A program made the translations under genes and the position numbers. Of a stretch of DNA of 64,000 nucleotides, positions 55,923 through 63,628 are shown piece after piece. Under the pieces are notes generated by a model. The model was not told where the DNA came from and searched no databases. It saw only the letters and a list, made by a program, of their open reading frames with translations. The stretch's first letter is position 1. Each line of letters opens with the position of its first letter. Source of the DNA: DASSUW01 sp963830725. GTDB taxonomy: Bacteria > Actinomycetota > Thermoleophilia > Solirubrobacterales > Solirubrobacteraceae. The stretch is from positions 186,001-250,000 of the forward strand of contig CAWHNO010000002.1 in assembly GCA_963830725.1 (NCBI GenBank). The letters are read 5' to 3'.

Positions 55923-56729
55923 ATGCCCCGCCTCGCACTCGTCACGGGCGCCTCGACCGGGATCGGCCGGGCGTGCGCCATTCACCTCGCGGCACTCGGC
56001 TTCCACGTGCTGGCCGGCGTCCGCGATCCGGCCGACGCGCCGGACGGCCTCGAGCCGCTGCGACTCGACGTCACCTCCGAGGAGGACGTCGCAGCCGCGG
56101 CCGAGCGCGCGGGTGCCGAGCTGCACGTGCTCGTCAACAACGCCGGGATCGCGATCAGCGGTCCGGTCGAGATCGTCCCGGTCGAGGAATGGCGCCGCCA
56201 GATGGAGGTCAACCTGCTCGGCCAGGTGGCGGTCACGCGCGCCCTGCTGCCCGCGATCCTGCGCGCTCGCGGCCGTGTCGTGAACATGAGCTCGATCGGC
56301 GGGCGTGTGGCGAGCCCGCTGTTCGGGCCGTACTCGGCGTCCAAGTTCGCGCTCGAGGCGGTCAGCGACGCGCTCCGCCGCGAGGTCGGGCCGCACGGCG
56401 TGCGCGTGGTCAGCATCGAGCCCGGCGGGATCGCGACGCCGATCTGGGGCAAGGGCATGGACGACGCCCGCCGCGTGATGAGCGGGATGTCCGACGACGC
56501 GTCGCGCCGCTACGCGAAGCTGATCCCGGCCGTGACGCGGGTCGTCGAGCGCCTGGACCGCGAAGGGCTGCCGCCCGAGGCGGTCGCCGAGGTCGTCGGC
56601 CGCGCCGTCACCGCGCGCCGCCCGCGCGCCCGCTATGTGGTCGGGCGCGACGCGAAGGTGCAGGCGGTCGCGGCCCGGCTGCTGCCGGACCGCGTGTTCG
56701 ACGCCGTCGTCGCCCGCGCGCTCCGGTGA
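55923..56729 (+). CDS. Short-chain dehydrogenase/reductase, copy 1
   Basis: The 268-residue classical SDR has the cofactor motif TGASTGIG, the NNAG motif, a catalytic serine in VVNMSSIGG and the YSASKFALE active site (YxxxK), followed by PGGIATPIW. It should reduce or oxidise a carbonyl or alcohol with NAD(P)H. The short C-terminal region with RPRARYVVGRDAK is typical of the steroid/retinol-type SDRs. No substrate is indicated by the context. Confidence 0.92.
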   Translation: MPRLALVTGASTGIGRACAIHLAALGFHVLAGVRDPADAPDGLEPLRLDVTSEEDVAAAAERAGAELHVLVNNAGIAISGPVEIVPVEEWRRQMEVNLLGQVAVTRALLPAILRARGRVVNMSSIGGRVASPLFGPYSASKFALEAVSDALRREVGPHGVRVVSIEPGGIATPIWGKGMDDARRVMSGMSDDASRRYAKLIPAVTRVVERLDREGLPPEAVAEVVGRAVTARRPRARYVVGRDAKVQAVAARLLPDRVFDAVVARALR

Positions 56730-56777
56730 AATCGAGTGCGGCTTACTCGCACTCGCAAGCTCGCGCGAGCGCCTTGA

Positions 56778-56996
56778 TCACTTGAGCCGGTAGATCATGC
56801 GGGCGCGCGTGAGGTCGTACGGCGAGACCTCGACGCGGACGCGGTCGCCCGGATTCACGCGGATGCGGGCGCGGCGCATACGGCCGGCCATGTGGGCCAG
56901 CACGGAATGTCCGTTGTCGAGCACGACGCGGAACATCAGGTTCGGCAGCGACTCCTCGACGACGCCCTCGAGGGCGAGCTTCTCTTCGACGGCCAT
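56778..56996 (-). CDS. infA: Translation initiation factor IF-1
   Basis: The 72-residue OB-fold protein (AVEEKLALEGVVEESLPNLM, VLAHMAGRMRRARIRVNPGDRV, YDLTRARMIYRL regions) is IF-1 at its exact usual length. ATG 56996 follows a strong GGAGGTGA Shine-Dalgarno at 57001-57008, which rules out the GTG inside that motif. Unlike in most actinobacteria it is not followed by rpmJ and rpsM; it stands alone between two SDR genes. Confidence 0.96.
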   Translation of the reverse strand: MAVEEKLALEGVVEESLPNLMFRVVLDNGHSVLAHMAGRMRRARIRVNPGDRVRVEVSPYDLTRARMIYRLK

Positions 56997-57005
56997 GGCT
57001 GTCAC

Positions 57006-57316
57006 CTCCAGAATCGAGTGGAACGAGCGCGCCTGAGCGGGCGGCGGGCGCTCGGAAGATCAGTGGGGCGTGAGCCTGGAAGGCGCCTTGGGTAGCGGCG
57101 CCGGGCTCGCGCGGCTACGTACATTCTAGCCGCCCCAACACCACGGTTCTCAGGGGATCTCGATGCGCGCCGGCGGTCGCGTGCTCCACTCGCTGCGGAT
57201 GAAGGTGGTCTTCAAGCTGCGGCGACGGTGAGCTCCGCCCCGGGCGGCGGGCTCGAAGGCGAAGGCCTCGACGCCGGCCGAGGACGCCGGCCTCGGCGAG
57301 GGCGTACTTTGTCTGC
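57006..57316. other. Intergenic region between infA and the second SDR
   Basis: This 311-bp gap holds the infA leader. A TAGAAT hexamer on the minus strand at 57128-57123 is a likely -10 and would give infA a 5' leader of about 120 nt. A TACTTT at 57305-57310 serves the SDR gene. The middle (57150-57300) contains no convincing gene. Confidence 0.5.
57305..57310 (+). promoter_or_regulatory. Predicted -10 element (TACTTT)
   Basis: TACTTT ends 6 nt before the ATG at 57317, predicting a leaderless start. Confidence 0.5.
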
Positions 57317-58216
57317 ATGGCGACGTCGAAGTGGACCGCTGCCGACCTCTCGCGCCAGGACGGCCGCACGTTCGTCGTCACCGGCGCCAACAGCGGCATC
57401 GGCCTCGTCGCGGCGCGCGAGCTCGCGCGAGTGGGCGCGCGCGTGGTGCTGGCGGTGCGGGATGCGGCGCGCGGCGGGCAGGCGGCGGCGACGATCGACG
57501 GCGAGACGGCCGTCCGCACGCTCGACCTCGCCGACCTGGGTTCGATCCGCGCGTTCGCCGAGGCGTGGGACGGCCCGCTCGACGTGCTGGTCAACAACGC
57601 GGGCGTGATGGCCACGCCGGAGCGCCGGACCGTGGACGGCTTCGAGCTCCAGATCGGAACGAACCACCTCGGCCACTTCGCGCTCACCAACCTGCTCCTC
57701 CCGCACGTGACAGACCGCGTCGTCACGGTGTCGTCGGGTGCACATCGCAGGGGTTCGATCCGGCTCGACGACCTCAACTGGGAGCGCCGGCGCTACGACC
57801 GCTGGCGCGCCTACGGGCAGTCCAAGCTCGCCAACCTGCTGTTCGCGCTCGAGCTCCAGCGGCGACTCGCCGAGGCCGGGTCCGAAGTGCGCGCCGTCGC
57901 CGCTCACCCGGGTTACGCGAGGACGAATCTCCAGCACCACACGGAGAGCGTCTTCCACCGCGGGATGATGGTCGTGTCCGACCGGCTGCTCGGACAGAGC
58001 GACGAGATGGGCGGGCTCCCGATCCTGTACGCCGCCACGCGGGACATCCCCGGCAGCAGCTACGCCGGTCCGGACGGCTGGCAGGAGTTCCGCGGCCATC
58101 CCAGGCTCGTCGGCCGCAGCAAGGCGGCGAGCGACGCGGACACGGCCCGGCGGCTGTGGGAGCTGTCGGAGGAGCTGACCGGGACGGCGTTCCCGCTCAC
58201 GCCCGCGGCGGCCTGA
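57317..58216 (+). CDS. Short-chain dehydrogenase/reductase, copy 2 (retinol-dehydrogenase/WWOX-like)
   Basis: The 299-residue SDR has TGANSGIG, NNAGVM, the catalytic serine in VTVSSGAHR and the active-site YGQSKLANLL. The NHLGHFALTNLLLP and SKLANLLFALEL blocks are typical of the retinol-dehydrogenase-like group used for lipophilic substrates. It ends in a convergent arrangement with the tmRNA gene. Confidence 0.92.
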   Translation: MATSKWTAADLSRQDGRTFVVTGANSGIGLVAARELARVGARVVLAVRDAARGGQAAATIDGETAVRTLDLADLGSIRAFAEAWDGPLDVLVNNAGVMATPERRTVDGFELQIGTNHLGHFALTNLLLPHVTDRVVTVSSGAHRRGSIRLDDLNWERRRYDRWRAYGQSKLANLLFALELQRRLAEAGSEVRAVAAHPGYARTNLQHHTESVFHRGMMVVSDRLLGQSDEMGGLPILYAATRDIPGSSYAGPDGWQEFRGHPRLVGRSKAASDADTARRLWELSEELTGTAFPLTPAAA

Positions 58217-58222
58217 ACGACG

Positions 58223-58250
58223 ATCGCCCGGGTCGGATGACCCGGGCGAT
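58223..58250. terminator. Hairpin between the SDR and tmRNA genes
   Basis: ATCGCCCGGGTC and GACCCGGGCGAT form a perfect 12-bp stem with a 4-nt loop in the 39-nt gap between the SDR stop and the 3' end of the tmRNA. It can terminate transcription from both sides. Confidence 0.65.
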
Positions 58251-58255
58251 GGAGG

Positions 58256-58628
58256 TGGAGACGGTGGGAATCGAACCCACGTCCGCGACCGCGCGAAAGA
58301 CGGCGTCTACGAGCGTAGCCGGCGCTCTGGATCTCACCCTCCGCTCGCCAACGCCGGCGGGGTTGCGGAGGGCCAGCCTCGGAAGATGTCCCTCCCGCGG
58401 ATGAGGCGATCCTCGCGAGGTGAGCCTGCTAGCTGAGTCGGGCTCCCCGTCGCAGGCTCCGGGGGACCGACATCTCACCTAACCGGGGCTAGGCGAGTGC
58501 GAAGTCGTGAGACTCCGCGATGGACTTGTTGTCCGCACTTATGATTGTTCCGGGGTTTAACGAGGCCTCCGGAACCTCGGCTCGCAACCGCCCCTGCGAA
58601 CCGGCCACGTCGAAGCCGTGTCGTCCCC
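58256..58628 (-). ncRNA. ssrA: Transfer-messenger RNA
   Basis: The minus strand begins GGGGACGACACGGCTTCGAC and ends with a tRNA-like T arm (GTGGGTTCGATTCCCAC) and the acceptor strand CGTCTCC, which pairs with the 5' GGGGACG including one G-U pair. CCA is not encoded. The tag reading frame encodes ADNKSIAESHDFALA followed by TAG, a typical tmRNA degradation tag with a non-polar end. It rescues stalled ribosomes together with SmpB, which is not in the window. Confidence 0.95.
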
Positions 58629-58673
58629 AGGGGTTATGTTCGCCCTCCATTGTAGAGGTCGACGGGAGGGCGG

Positions 58674-60045
58674 ATGCGAAGCTTCGACGTGGTGGTCATC
58701 GGCGCGGGGCCGGCCGGCGAGGTCGCCGCCGGGCGCCTGGCGGAGCGCGGCATGAGCGTCGCGATCGTGGAGGACCGGCTCGTGGGCGGCGAATGCTCCT
58801 ATTGGGCCTGCATGCCCTCCAAGGCGCTGCTGCGGCCGTACGAGGCGCTCGAGGAGGCCCGGCGCATCCCCGGCGCAGCGGAGGCGATCCAGGGGCGGCT
58901 GGACGTGCAGGCCGTGCTCGACCGCCGCGACGAGGTCGTCCACGACCTCGACGACGCCGCCCAGCTCCCGTGGCTGGAGGAGCGCGACATCGCGCTCGTC
59001 CGCGGCGTCGGCGAGCTCACCGGCGAACGGCGCGTGCGTGTCGGCGACGAGGAGTTGGAGGCGACGCGCGCGGTGATCCTCGCCACCGGATCGCTGCCCT
59101 CGATGCCGCCGATCGAGGGGCTCGACGCGATCGACGACGCCTGGACGAACCGCGACGCCACCACGGCGAAGGCGATCCCCGGCCGGCTGGTGATCATGGG
59201 CGGCGGCGTGGTCGGCGCCGAGATGTCGCAGGCGTTCCAGACGCTCGGGTCGCAGGTCACGCTGATCGAGGGCGAGCGGCGGCTGCTGCCGCGCGAGGAG
59301 GAGTACGCCTGCGCGCAGGTGACCGAGGCGCTGCAGGAGTACGGCGTCGACGTCCGCACGGGCCAGAAGGCCGAGCGCGTCGAGCAGCGCGGCGACGACG
59401 TGGTGGTCACCACCTCGGACGGCCGCGAGGCGGCGGGCGACACGCTGCTGGTCGCGCTCGGCCGCAAGCCGCAGGCGAAGGGCCTCGGGCTGGAGTCACT
59501 GGGGATCGACACCGACGGGCCGGTCTCGGTCGACGCCCGCATGCAGGTCGATGGCCACGCGTGGCTGTACGCGATCGGCGACATCAACGGCAAGGCGCTG
59601 TTCACGCACATGGGCAAGTACCAGGGCCGCATCGCCGCCGACCACATCGCCGGCGAGGACACCGCGATCTCCCACGGCGCCGACGGTCCGCTGAGTCCGC
59701 GCGTGATCTTCACCGAGCCGCAGGTCGCGGCGGTCGGCCACACGTCCGACACCGCGGCCGAGCGCGGGTCTGGAGGTCCAGGTGGTGGAGACCAGCACGT
59801 CCGGCAACGCGGGCGGGTCGTTCTACGGGCGCAACGCGCCGGGCACCGCGCGGCTGCTGATCGACCGCGAGCGGCGCGTGGTGGTCGGAGCGACGATCAC
59901 CGGCGCCGAGGTCGGCGAGATGCTGCACGCGGCGACGATCGCGATCGTCGGCGAGATCCCGCTCGAGCGCCTCCGCCACGCCGTCCCCTGCTTCCCGACG
60001 CGGAGCGAGATCTGGCTCACGCTGCTGGCTGACGCCGGGGTTTAA
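58674..60045 (+). CDS. Pyridine nucleotide-disulfide oxidoreductase (lipoamide dehydrogenase-like), one frame break
   Basis: The corrected 456-residue flavoprotein has the FAD motif VVIGAGPAGEVAAGRLAERG, the redox-active CxxxxC in GGECSYWACMPSKALL near residue 39, the NAD(P) motif IMGGGVVGAEMSQAF, YAIGDINGKALFTH and the C-terminal RHAVPCFPTRSE with the catalytic His-Glu pair. It may be a mercuric-reductase/soluble transhydrogenase relative, not a true pyruvate-complex subunit, since no acyltransferase genes are near. One extra base near 59769 breaks the frame. A GGGAGG Shine-Dalgarno precedes the ATG. Confidence 0.9.
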
Positions 60046-60053
60046 ACGAAAGC

Positions 60054-60240
60054 GACGCGAAGGAGCCGCTCGAGGGCCTCCTGCCGACGGCGAACCGTCG
60101 ACCGGATAGGCGGCGGGCCTTTCACCTCATGGCCTCGCTCTTTGCGACTCACTCCGCGTCTGGATGGAACTTATGCACGCCGCCGCGCCTGCGCAAGAGG
60201 GTGGCCACGGCGCATCCCGCATCCTCCGAAAAAAAGGCGT
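60054..60240. repeat. Structured noncoding repeat, copy A (partial)
   Basis: This copy starts at GACGCGAAGGAGCCGCTCGAGG and contains GGCGGCGGGCCT, TCACCTCATGGCCTCGCTCT and a distal CGCGTC (60155-60160) that can pair with the initial GACGCG. It lacks the 94-nt upstream block found in copies B and C. It lies between the flavoprotein and VOC genes. Confidence 0.6.
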
Positions 60241-60312
60241 GTCGCATTCGTCCAAGACGAGTCGTCGAGGCCGATCTAGCGTGTCCGGACACACGAGCGA
60301 AAGGAGACCCCG

Positions 60313-60687
60313 ATGACGGGTGAGCTGACGTTCTTCGAGCTCGGCGTGGAGGACGCCGAGCGCGGGCGCGCGTTCTACGAGGCGCTCTTCGGCTGGACCT
60401 TCGAGCCCGGCCCCTCCGGCGGAGGCGGCTTCGGGATCACGGCGCCGAACGTCGCCGGCGGCATGCACGGCGGCGACAAGGGAGCGGCGCCCTACGTGTT
60501 CTTCGGCGTCGACGACATCGACGCCGCCGCCGACCGGGTGCGCGAGCTGGGCGGCGAGATCGAGGACATGGACCTCGAGGGCGACGACGAGGCGGTCGCC
60601 AAGTTCGGCCGGTTCAAGCTCTGCAAGGACGACCAGGGCTCGCGCTTCGGGCTCCACCAGCCGCCGAAGTCAACCGAAGACAGGTAG
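60313..60687 (+). CDS. VOC-fold (glyoxalase/bleomycin-resistance type) protein
   Basis: The 124-residue protein has one VOC module pair: TFFELGVEDAERGRAFYEALFGW, PYVFFGVDDIDAAADRVRELGG and a final GSRFGLHQP strand. VOC proteins bind metal and small molecules; this subgroup is usually annotated as uncharacterised. An AAAGGAG Shine-Dalgarno lies 7 nt before the ATG. The gene is flanked on both sides by copies of the structured repeat. Confidence 0.88.
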   Translation: MTGELTFFELGVEDAERGRAFYEALFGWTFEPGPSGGGGFGITAPNVAGGMHGGDKGAAPYVFFGVDDIDAAADRVRELGGEIEDMDLEGDDEAVAKFGRFKLCKDDQGSRFGLHQPPKSTEDR

Positions 60688-60720
60688 GCGAAGCCCGGTC
60701 GCCGGCCAGGCGAAGAAGTT

Positions 60721-60983
60721 AGGAGGGCGAAGCCCGGTCAACCGAGCCATGGATGGCGAGTGCCAATCAGACCTGCCCCCGGACGGGGCAGGGGCAACGA
60801 AAAGACGCGAAGGCGGCCGCTTCGAGGTCCCCCTTCGGCCGGCGAACCGACCTCCGGTATTGGGCGGCGGGCCTCACACCTCGATGGCCTCGCTCTTTAC
60901 GACTCACACCTTCGCGTCTGGAGCGGAACCTAGAGAGCCGCGCCGCGCGCGCGCAAGCGGCCATCCCGCATCTTGCGGGAATA
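60721..60983. repeat. Structured noncoding repeat, copy B
   Basis: The copy opens with a 94-nt block (GGGCGAAGCCCGG hairpin, then a CCTGCCCC/GGGGCAGG hairpin) that is nearly identical in copy C. The arm AGACGCGAAGG (60803-60813) pairs perfectly with CCTTCGCGTCT (60909-60919) to enclose a loop of about 95 nt. A final hairpin TCCCGCA-tct-TGCGGGA lies at 60964-60980. The frame starting MDGECQSDLPPDGAG is open but looks like a by-product of the repeat. Confidence 0.7.
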
Positions 60984-61099
60984 CGTATGAACCCGCCTGG
61001 CGCGGCGCTCGGAAAATCCGCAGTCCCAGGCGAGCCCCCTAGCAGGGAGGATCGCCAGACGCGAGGGCCAAGCCGACCGCGTCTGACCCGGCGCGTAGT

Positions 61100-61376
61100 G
61101 AGGAGGGCGAAGCCCGGTTAACCGAGCCATGGATGGCGAGTGCCAATCAGACCTGCCCCCGGACGGGGCAGGGGCAACAAAACGACGCGAAGGGAGCCGC
61201 TCGAGGAGCCCTCCGCGCCAGTGCAAGCACCGTCGCGGACGGGGCGGCGGGCCTCTCACCTCGGTGGCCTCGCTCTCTGCGTCTCGACCTTCGCGTCGAG
61301 CGGCGAAGCTAACCCGCGCTCGCTCCGTCACGCAAGGTTGCACGCGAGCGGATTCCCGCAATCTGCGGTGAAATTT
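61100..61376. repeat. Structured noncoding repeat, copy C
   Basis: The 94-nt block differs from copy B by only a few bases. The long-range stem is CGACGCGAAGG (61183-61193) with CCTTCGCGTCG (61288-61298). The outer pair changes from A-T in copy B to C-G here, a compensatory change that supports a conserved structure. The end of this copy forms the 3' end of the EamA gene on the other strand. Confidence 0.7.
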
Positions 61377-62226
61377 GCGGCGCGCGCTGCGTCAATAGCA
61401 CGCCCGCGACCACGAGCACCGCCGCGATCACCGTCCGAACGGTCATCGCCTCGCCGAGCAGCAGCGCCGCGAAGCCGAGCCCGAAGACCGGCACGAGCAG
61501 CGAGAACGGCGCGACGGTCCCGGCCGAGTAGTGGCGCAGCAGGAACGCCCACAGGCCCCAGCCGAGCGTCGTGGCCGCGAACGCGATGTAGGCGACCGCG
61601 GCGATGCCGCCGAGGTCGATCCCGGCGAGCGCGTCGCCCACCCGGCCGGGCCCCTCGAAGGCCAGCGACAGCGCCAGCAGCGGCAGCGGCGGGACGACGC
61701 AGATCCAGGTCATGAACCGCAGCGGGTCCGCCGGGGCGGCGCGCTTGATGGCGACGTTGCCGATGCCCCACGCGGCGGCCGCGCCGATCACGAGCGCAAA
61801 GCCGGCGGGCGTGGCCACACCGTCGAGGCCGCTCGCGACCAGGGCGAGACCGGCGGTGGCGAGCGCGAGGCCGGCGGCGACCGCGGGGCGGGGGCGCTCG
61901 CCCAGCAGCACCATCGCGAAGCCGACCGTGAAGAACGCCTGCACCTGCAGCACGAGCGAGGCGAGACCGGCGGGCATGCCGACGTCCATGCCCACGAACA
62001 GCAGCGAGAACTTGACGACCCCGATCGCGCCGCCGACGGCGAGGATCCACTTCCACGGGATCCCCGCCCGGCCCCCGATCAGCAGCAGCGGCAATGAGGC
62101 GAGGAGGTAGCGCAGGGACGAGAGCAGCAGCGGCGGGAAGTCCTCCAGGCCCACCTCGATGACCACGAAGTTCAGCCCCCACACGGCGGCGACCAGGACG
62201 GCGAGGGCGACGTGGACGGGGCGCAT
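61309..62226 (-). CDS. EamA/DMT-family transporter with repeat-derived C-terminus
   Basis: The 305-residue protein has about ten membrane helices in two EamA repeats (LAVLVAAVWGLNFVVIEVGL at the start; SLLVPVFGLGFAALLLGEAMT near the end), as in metabolite or amino-acid exporters. The family normally ends shortly after VVAGVLLTQR; here about 25 further residues (PQISPQIAGIRSRATLRDG) are encoded by the end of repeat copy C, so the original stop appears to have been displaced. It diverges from a LysR-type regulator 76 bp away, a common exporter/regulator pairing. Confidence 0.88.
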   Translation of the reverse strand: MRPVHVALAVLVAAVWGLNFVVIEVGLEDFPPLLLSSLRYLLASLPLLLIGGRAGIPWKWILAVGGAIGVVKFSLLFVGMDVGMPAGLASLVLQVQAFFTVGFAMVLLGERPRPAVAAGLALATAGLALVASGLDGVATPAGFALVIGAAAAWGIGNVAIKRAAPADPLRFMTWICVVPPLPLLALSLAFEGPGRVGDALAGIDLGGIAAVAYIAFAATTLGWGLWAFLLRHYSAGTVAPFSLLVPVFGLGFAALLLGEAMTVRTVIAAVLVVAGVLLTQRAPQISPQIAGIRSRATLRDGASAG

Positions 62227-62281
62227 GCCGACCCATGGTGACCGCGTGCGACCAGAAGTTCCAGTTGCGATCTCTTGGTAT

Positions 62282-62298
62282 AAGCGTAAGCTGCGCTT
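62282..62298. promoter_or_regulatory. LysR-box-like dyad
   Basis: AAGCG and CGCTT are separated by 7 bp and surround TAAGCT, a possible -10 for the LysR gene, in the gap between lysR and the EamA gene. The T-N11-A type spacing is compatible with a LysR binding site. Confidence 0.4.
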
Positions 62299-62302
62299 TC
62301 GC

Positions 62303-63250
62303 ATGCTCGACGTCCGCCGCCTCCGCGTCCTGCGCGAGCTCGCCGCCCGCGGCACGATCGCGGCCACCGCCGACGCGCTCGGCTACACCGCCCCGGCCGT
62401 GTCCCAGCAGCTCGCCACGCTCGAGCGCGAAGCCGGGGTCGCGCTGCTCGAGCGCAACGGGCGCCGCAGGCGCCTGACGCCCGCAGGAGAGGAGCTGGTC
62501 CAACGGACCGAGGGCATCCTGCGCGAGCTCGAGGCGGCCGAGGCGGCGCTCGCGCGCACGACCACCCACGTCGCCGGCGTCCTGCGCTGCGCGGCGTTCG
62601 CGAGCGCGCACCGGATCCTGCTCCCGCGCGCGATCGCCGCGCTCGCCGAGCGCCACCCCGACCTGCGCGTCACCACGCGCGACCTCGAGCCCGAGGACAG
62701 CCTGCCCGCCCTCAAGCTCGGCGAGCTCGACCTCGCGCTCGCGCAGGAGTACGCGTTCTCGCCCGTCCCGGCCGACCCCGCGCTCGAGCGCACGGACCTG
62801 CTCGAGGACCCCCTGCGGGTCGCGCTGCCCGAGACACACCCGCTGGCGGACCGCGACGAGATCGACATGCGCGAGCTGGAGGACGAGCCCTGGATCGCCG
62901 GCAAGGACGGCTCGTTCTGCCACCTGGTGGTCATCCACTCCACGCGCGCGGCCGGCTACGAGCCGCGACTGGCCCACATCACCAACGACTTCGCGGTCTC
63001 GTACGCGCTCGTCAAGGCCGGCGCCGGCGTCGGGCTCGTGCCCGAGCTGGCCGGCCCGCCGCCTCCCGGCGTCGTCACGCGGCCGATCACGGGCGCTCCG
63101 CCGAGCCGGCGGATCTACGCCGCCGTGCGCGCCGGCAGCGGCGCCCGGCCGGCGGTGGCCGCGATGCTCGGCGCGCTCACCGAGCGCCGAGCACCGAGTC
63201 CAGCAGCCCCGGGAAGCGCTCGTCGAGCTCGTCGCGCCGCAGCCGGTTGA
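62303..63250 (+). CDS. LysR-family transcriptional regulator
   Basis: The 315-residue regulator has the N-terminal winged helix-turn-helix (LRELAARGTIAATADALGYTAPAVSQQLATLE, family positions about 9-40) and a substrate-binding domain (about 90-290: RCAAFASAHRILLPRAIAAL, LKLGELDLALAQEY). It probably controls the divergent EamA exporter. The last 20 residues (after ALTERR) are basic low-complexity sequence that overlaps the ArsR gene on the other strand by 74 nt. Confidence 0.9.
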   Translation: MLDVRRLRVLRELAARGTIAATADALGYTAPAVSQQLATLEREAGVALLERNGRRRRLTPAGEELVQRTEGILRELEAAEAALARTTTHVAGVLRCAAFASAHRILLPRAIAALAERHPDLRVTTRDLEPEDSLPALKLGELDLALAQEYAFSPVPADPALERTDLLEDPLRVALPETHPLADRDEIDMRELEDEPWIAGKDGSFCHLVVIHSTRAAGYEPRLAHITNDFAVSYALVKAGAGVGLVPELAGPPPPGVVTRPITGAPPSRRIYAAVRAGSGARPAVAAMLGALTERRAPSPAAPGSARRARRAAAG

Positions 63251-63488
63251 CGAGCGCGGTGCCTTCGGCGCGCTGCTCGATCACGCCGCTCTCGCGCAGG
63301 ACGCGGAAGTGGTGCGTGCGCGTCGACTTGGTGACGGGCAGCTCGAACGCGCCGCAGCGGCACTCGCCCTCGGTGGCCAGCGCGCGCACGATCTCCAGCC
63401 GCATGGGGTCGGCGAGCGCGTGCAGGACGCCGGTCAGCTCGAGCGTGTCGGCGGGAGGATGATGGAGCGTACGCGCCACGAGCCTCAT
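63177..63488 (-). CDS. ArsR-family transcriptional regulator
   Basis: The 103-residue repressor has the ArsR winged helix (LHALADPMRLEIVRALATEG, then TKSTRTHHFRVLRESGVIEQ) and a CRC cysteine pair before the recognition helix that could sense metal or oxidants. Two direct copies of GTACGAYGGTCGTCG lie between it and the divergent oxidoreductase gene, one starting 2 nt upstream of its ATG, so it probably represses itself and the oxidoreductase. Confidence 0.9.
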   Translation of the reverse strand: MRLVARTLHHPPADTLELTGVLHALADPMRLEIVRALATEGECRCGAFELPVTKSTRTHHFRVLRESGVIEQRAEGTALVNRLRRDELDERFPGLLDSVLGAR

Positions 63489-63489
63489 T

Positions 63490-63505
63490 GTACGACGGTC
63501 GTCGA
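63490..63505. promoter_or_regulatory. ArsR operator-like site 1
   Basis: GTACGACGGTCGTCGA starts 2 nt upstream of the arsR-like ATG and contains the dyad CGACGGTCG. Confidence 0.55.
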
Positions 63506-63512
63506 ACGTTTG

Positions 63513-63530
63513 GTACGATGGTCGTCGTAC
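63513..63530. promoter_or_regulatory. ArsR operator-like site 2
   Basis: GTACGATGGTCGTCGTAC has arms GTACGA/TCGTAC, is a direct repeat of site 1 at 23 bp distance, and abuts a TACTTT hexamer (63528-63533) that is the likely -10 for the oxidoreductase side. Confidence 0.55.
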
Positions 63531-63550
63531 TTTCGGATGAAAGGACCCGG

Positions 63551-63628
63551 ATGACCCCTCCCTCCTCCCCGCCCAAGCGGCCGCCGTTCCGGCGCGTCGT
63601 CGTGTTCACCGGTCGGCCGAACGGCTGA
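63551..63628 (+). CDS. Possible 25-residue leader ORF before the MDR oxidoreductase
   Basis: The frame encodes MTPPSSPPKRPPFRRVVVFT and a short tail. It has an AAAGGA upstream and its TGA overlaps the ATG of the oxidoreductase (TGATG). Translational coupling is plausible because the downstream gene lacks its own Shine-Dalgarno. Confidence 0.35.
   Translation: MTPPSSPPKRPPFRRVVVFTGRPNG

Noticed and set aside
54834..56729. A single open frame that would fuse the murein endopeptidase to the SDR.
   Set aside because: The middle 320 nt is antisense to a well-formed zinc-ribbon membrane gene, and a stop for the endopeptidase lies one base out of frame right after its HLHV motif. A frame break explains it better than a fusion.
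57162..57230. A 22-codon basic ORF between infA and the SDR, considered as a ribosomal protein L36-like gene.
   Set aside because: It lacks the cysteine/histidine pattern of L36 and has no ribosome-binding site.
60721..61190. Cobalamin-riboswitch-like element, because CAGACCTGCC occurs in the repeated 94-nt block.
   Set aside because: The rest of the B12-box consensus and its core helices are missing, and no cobalamin gene is near. I treat the element as unassigned.
60749..61371. Two short ORFs beginning MDGECQSDLPPDGAG as protein-coding genes.
   Set aside because: Their similarity follows the DNA repeat, the frames diverge by indels within the repeat, and no ribosome-binding site or family supports them.
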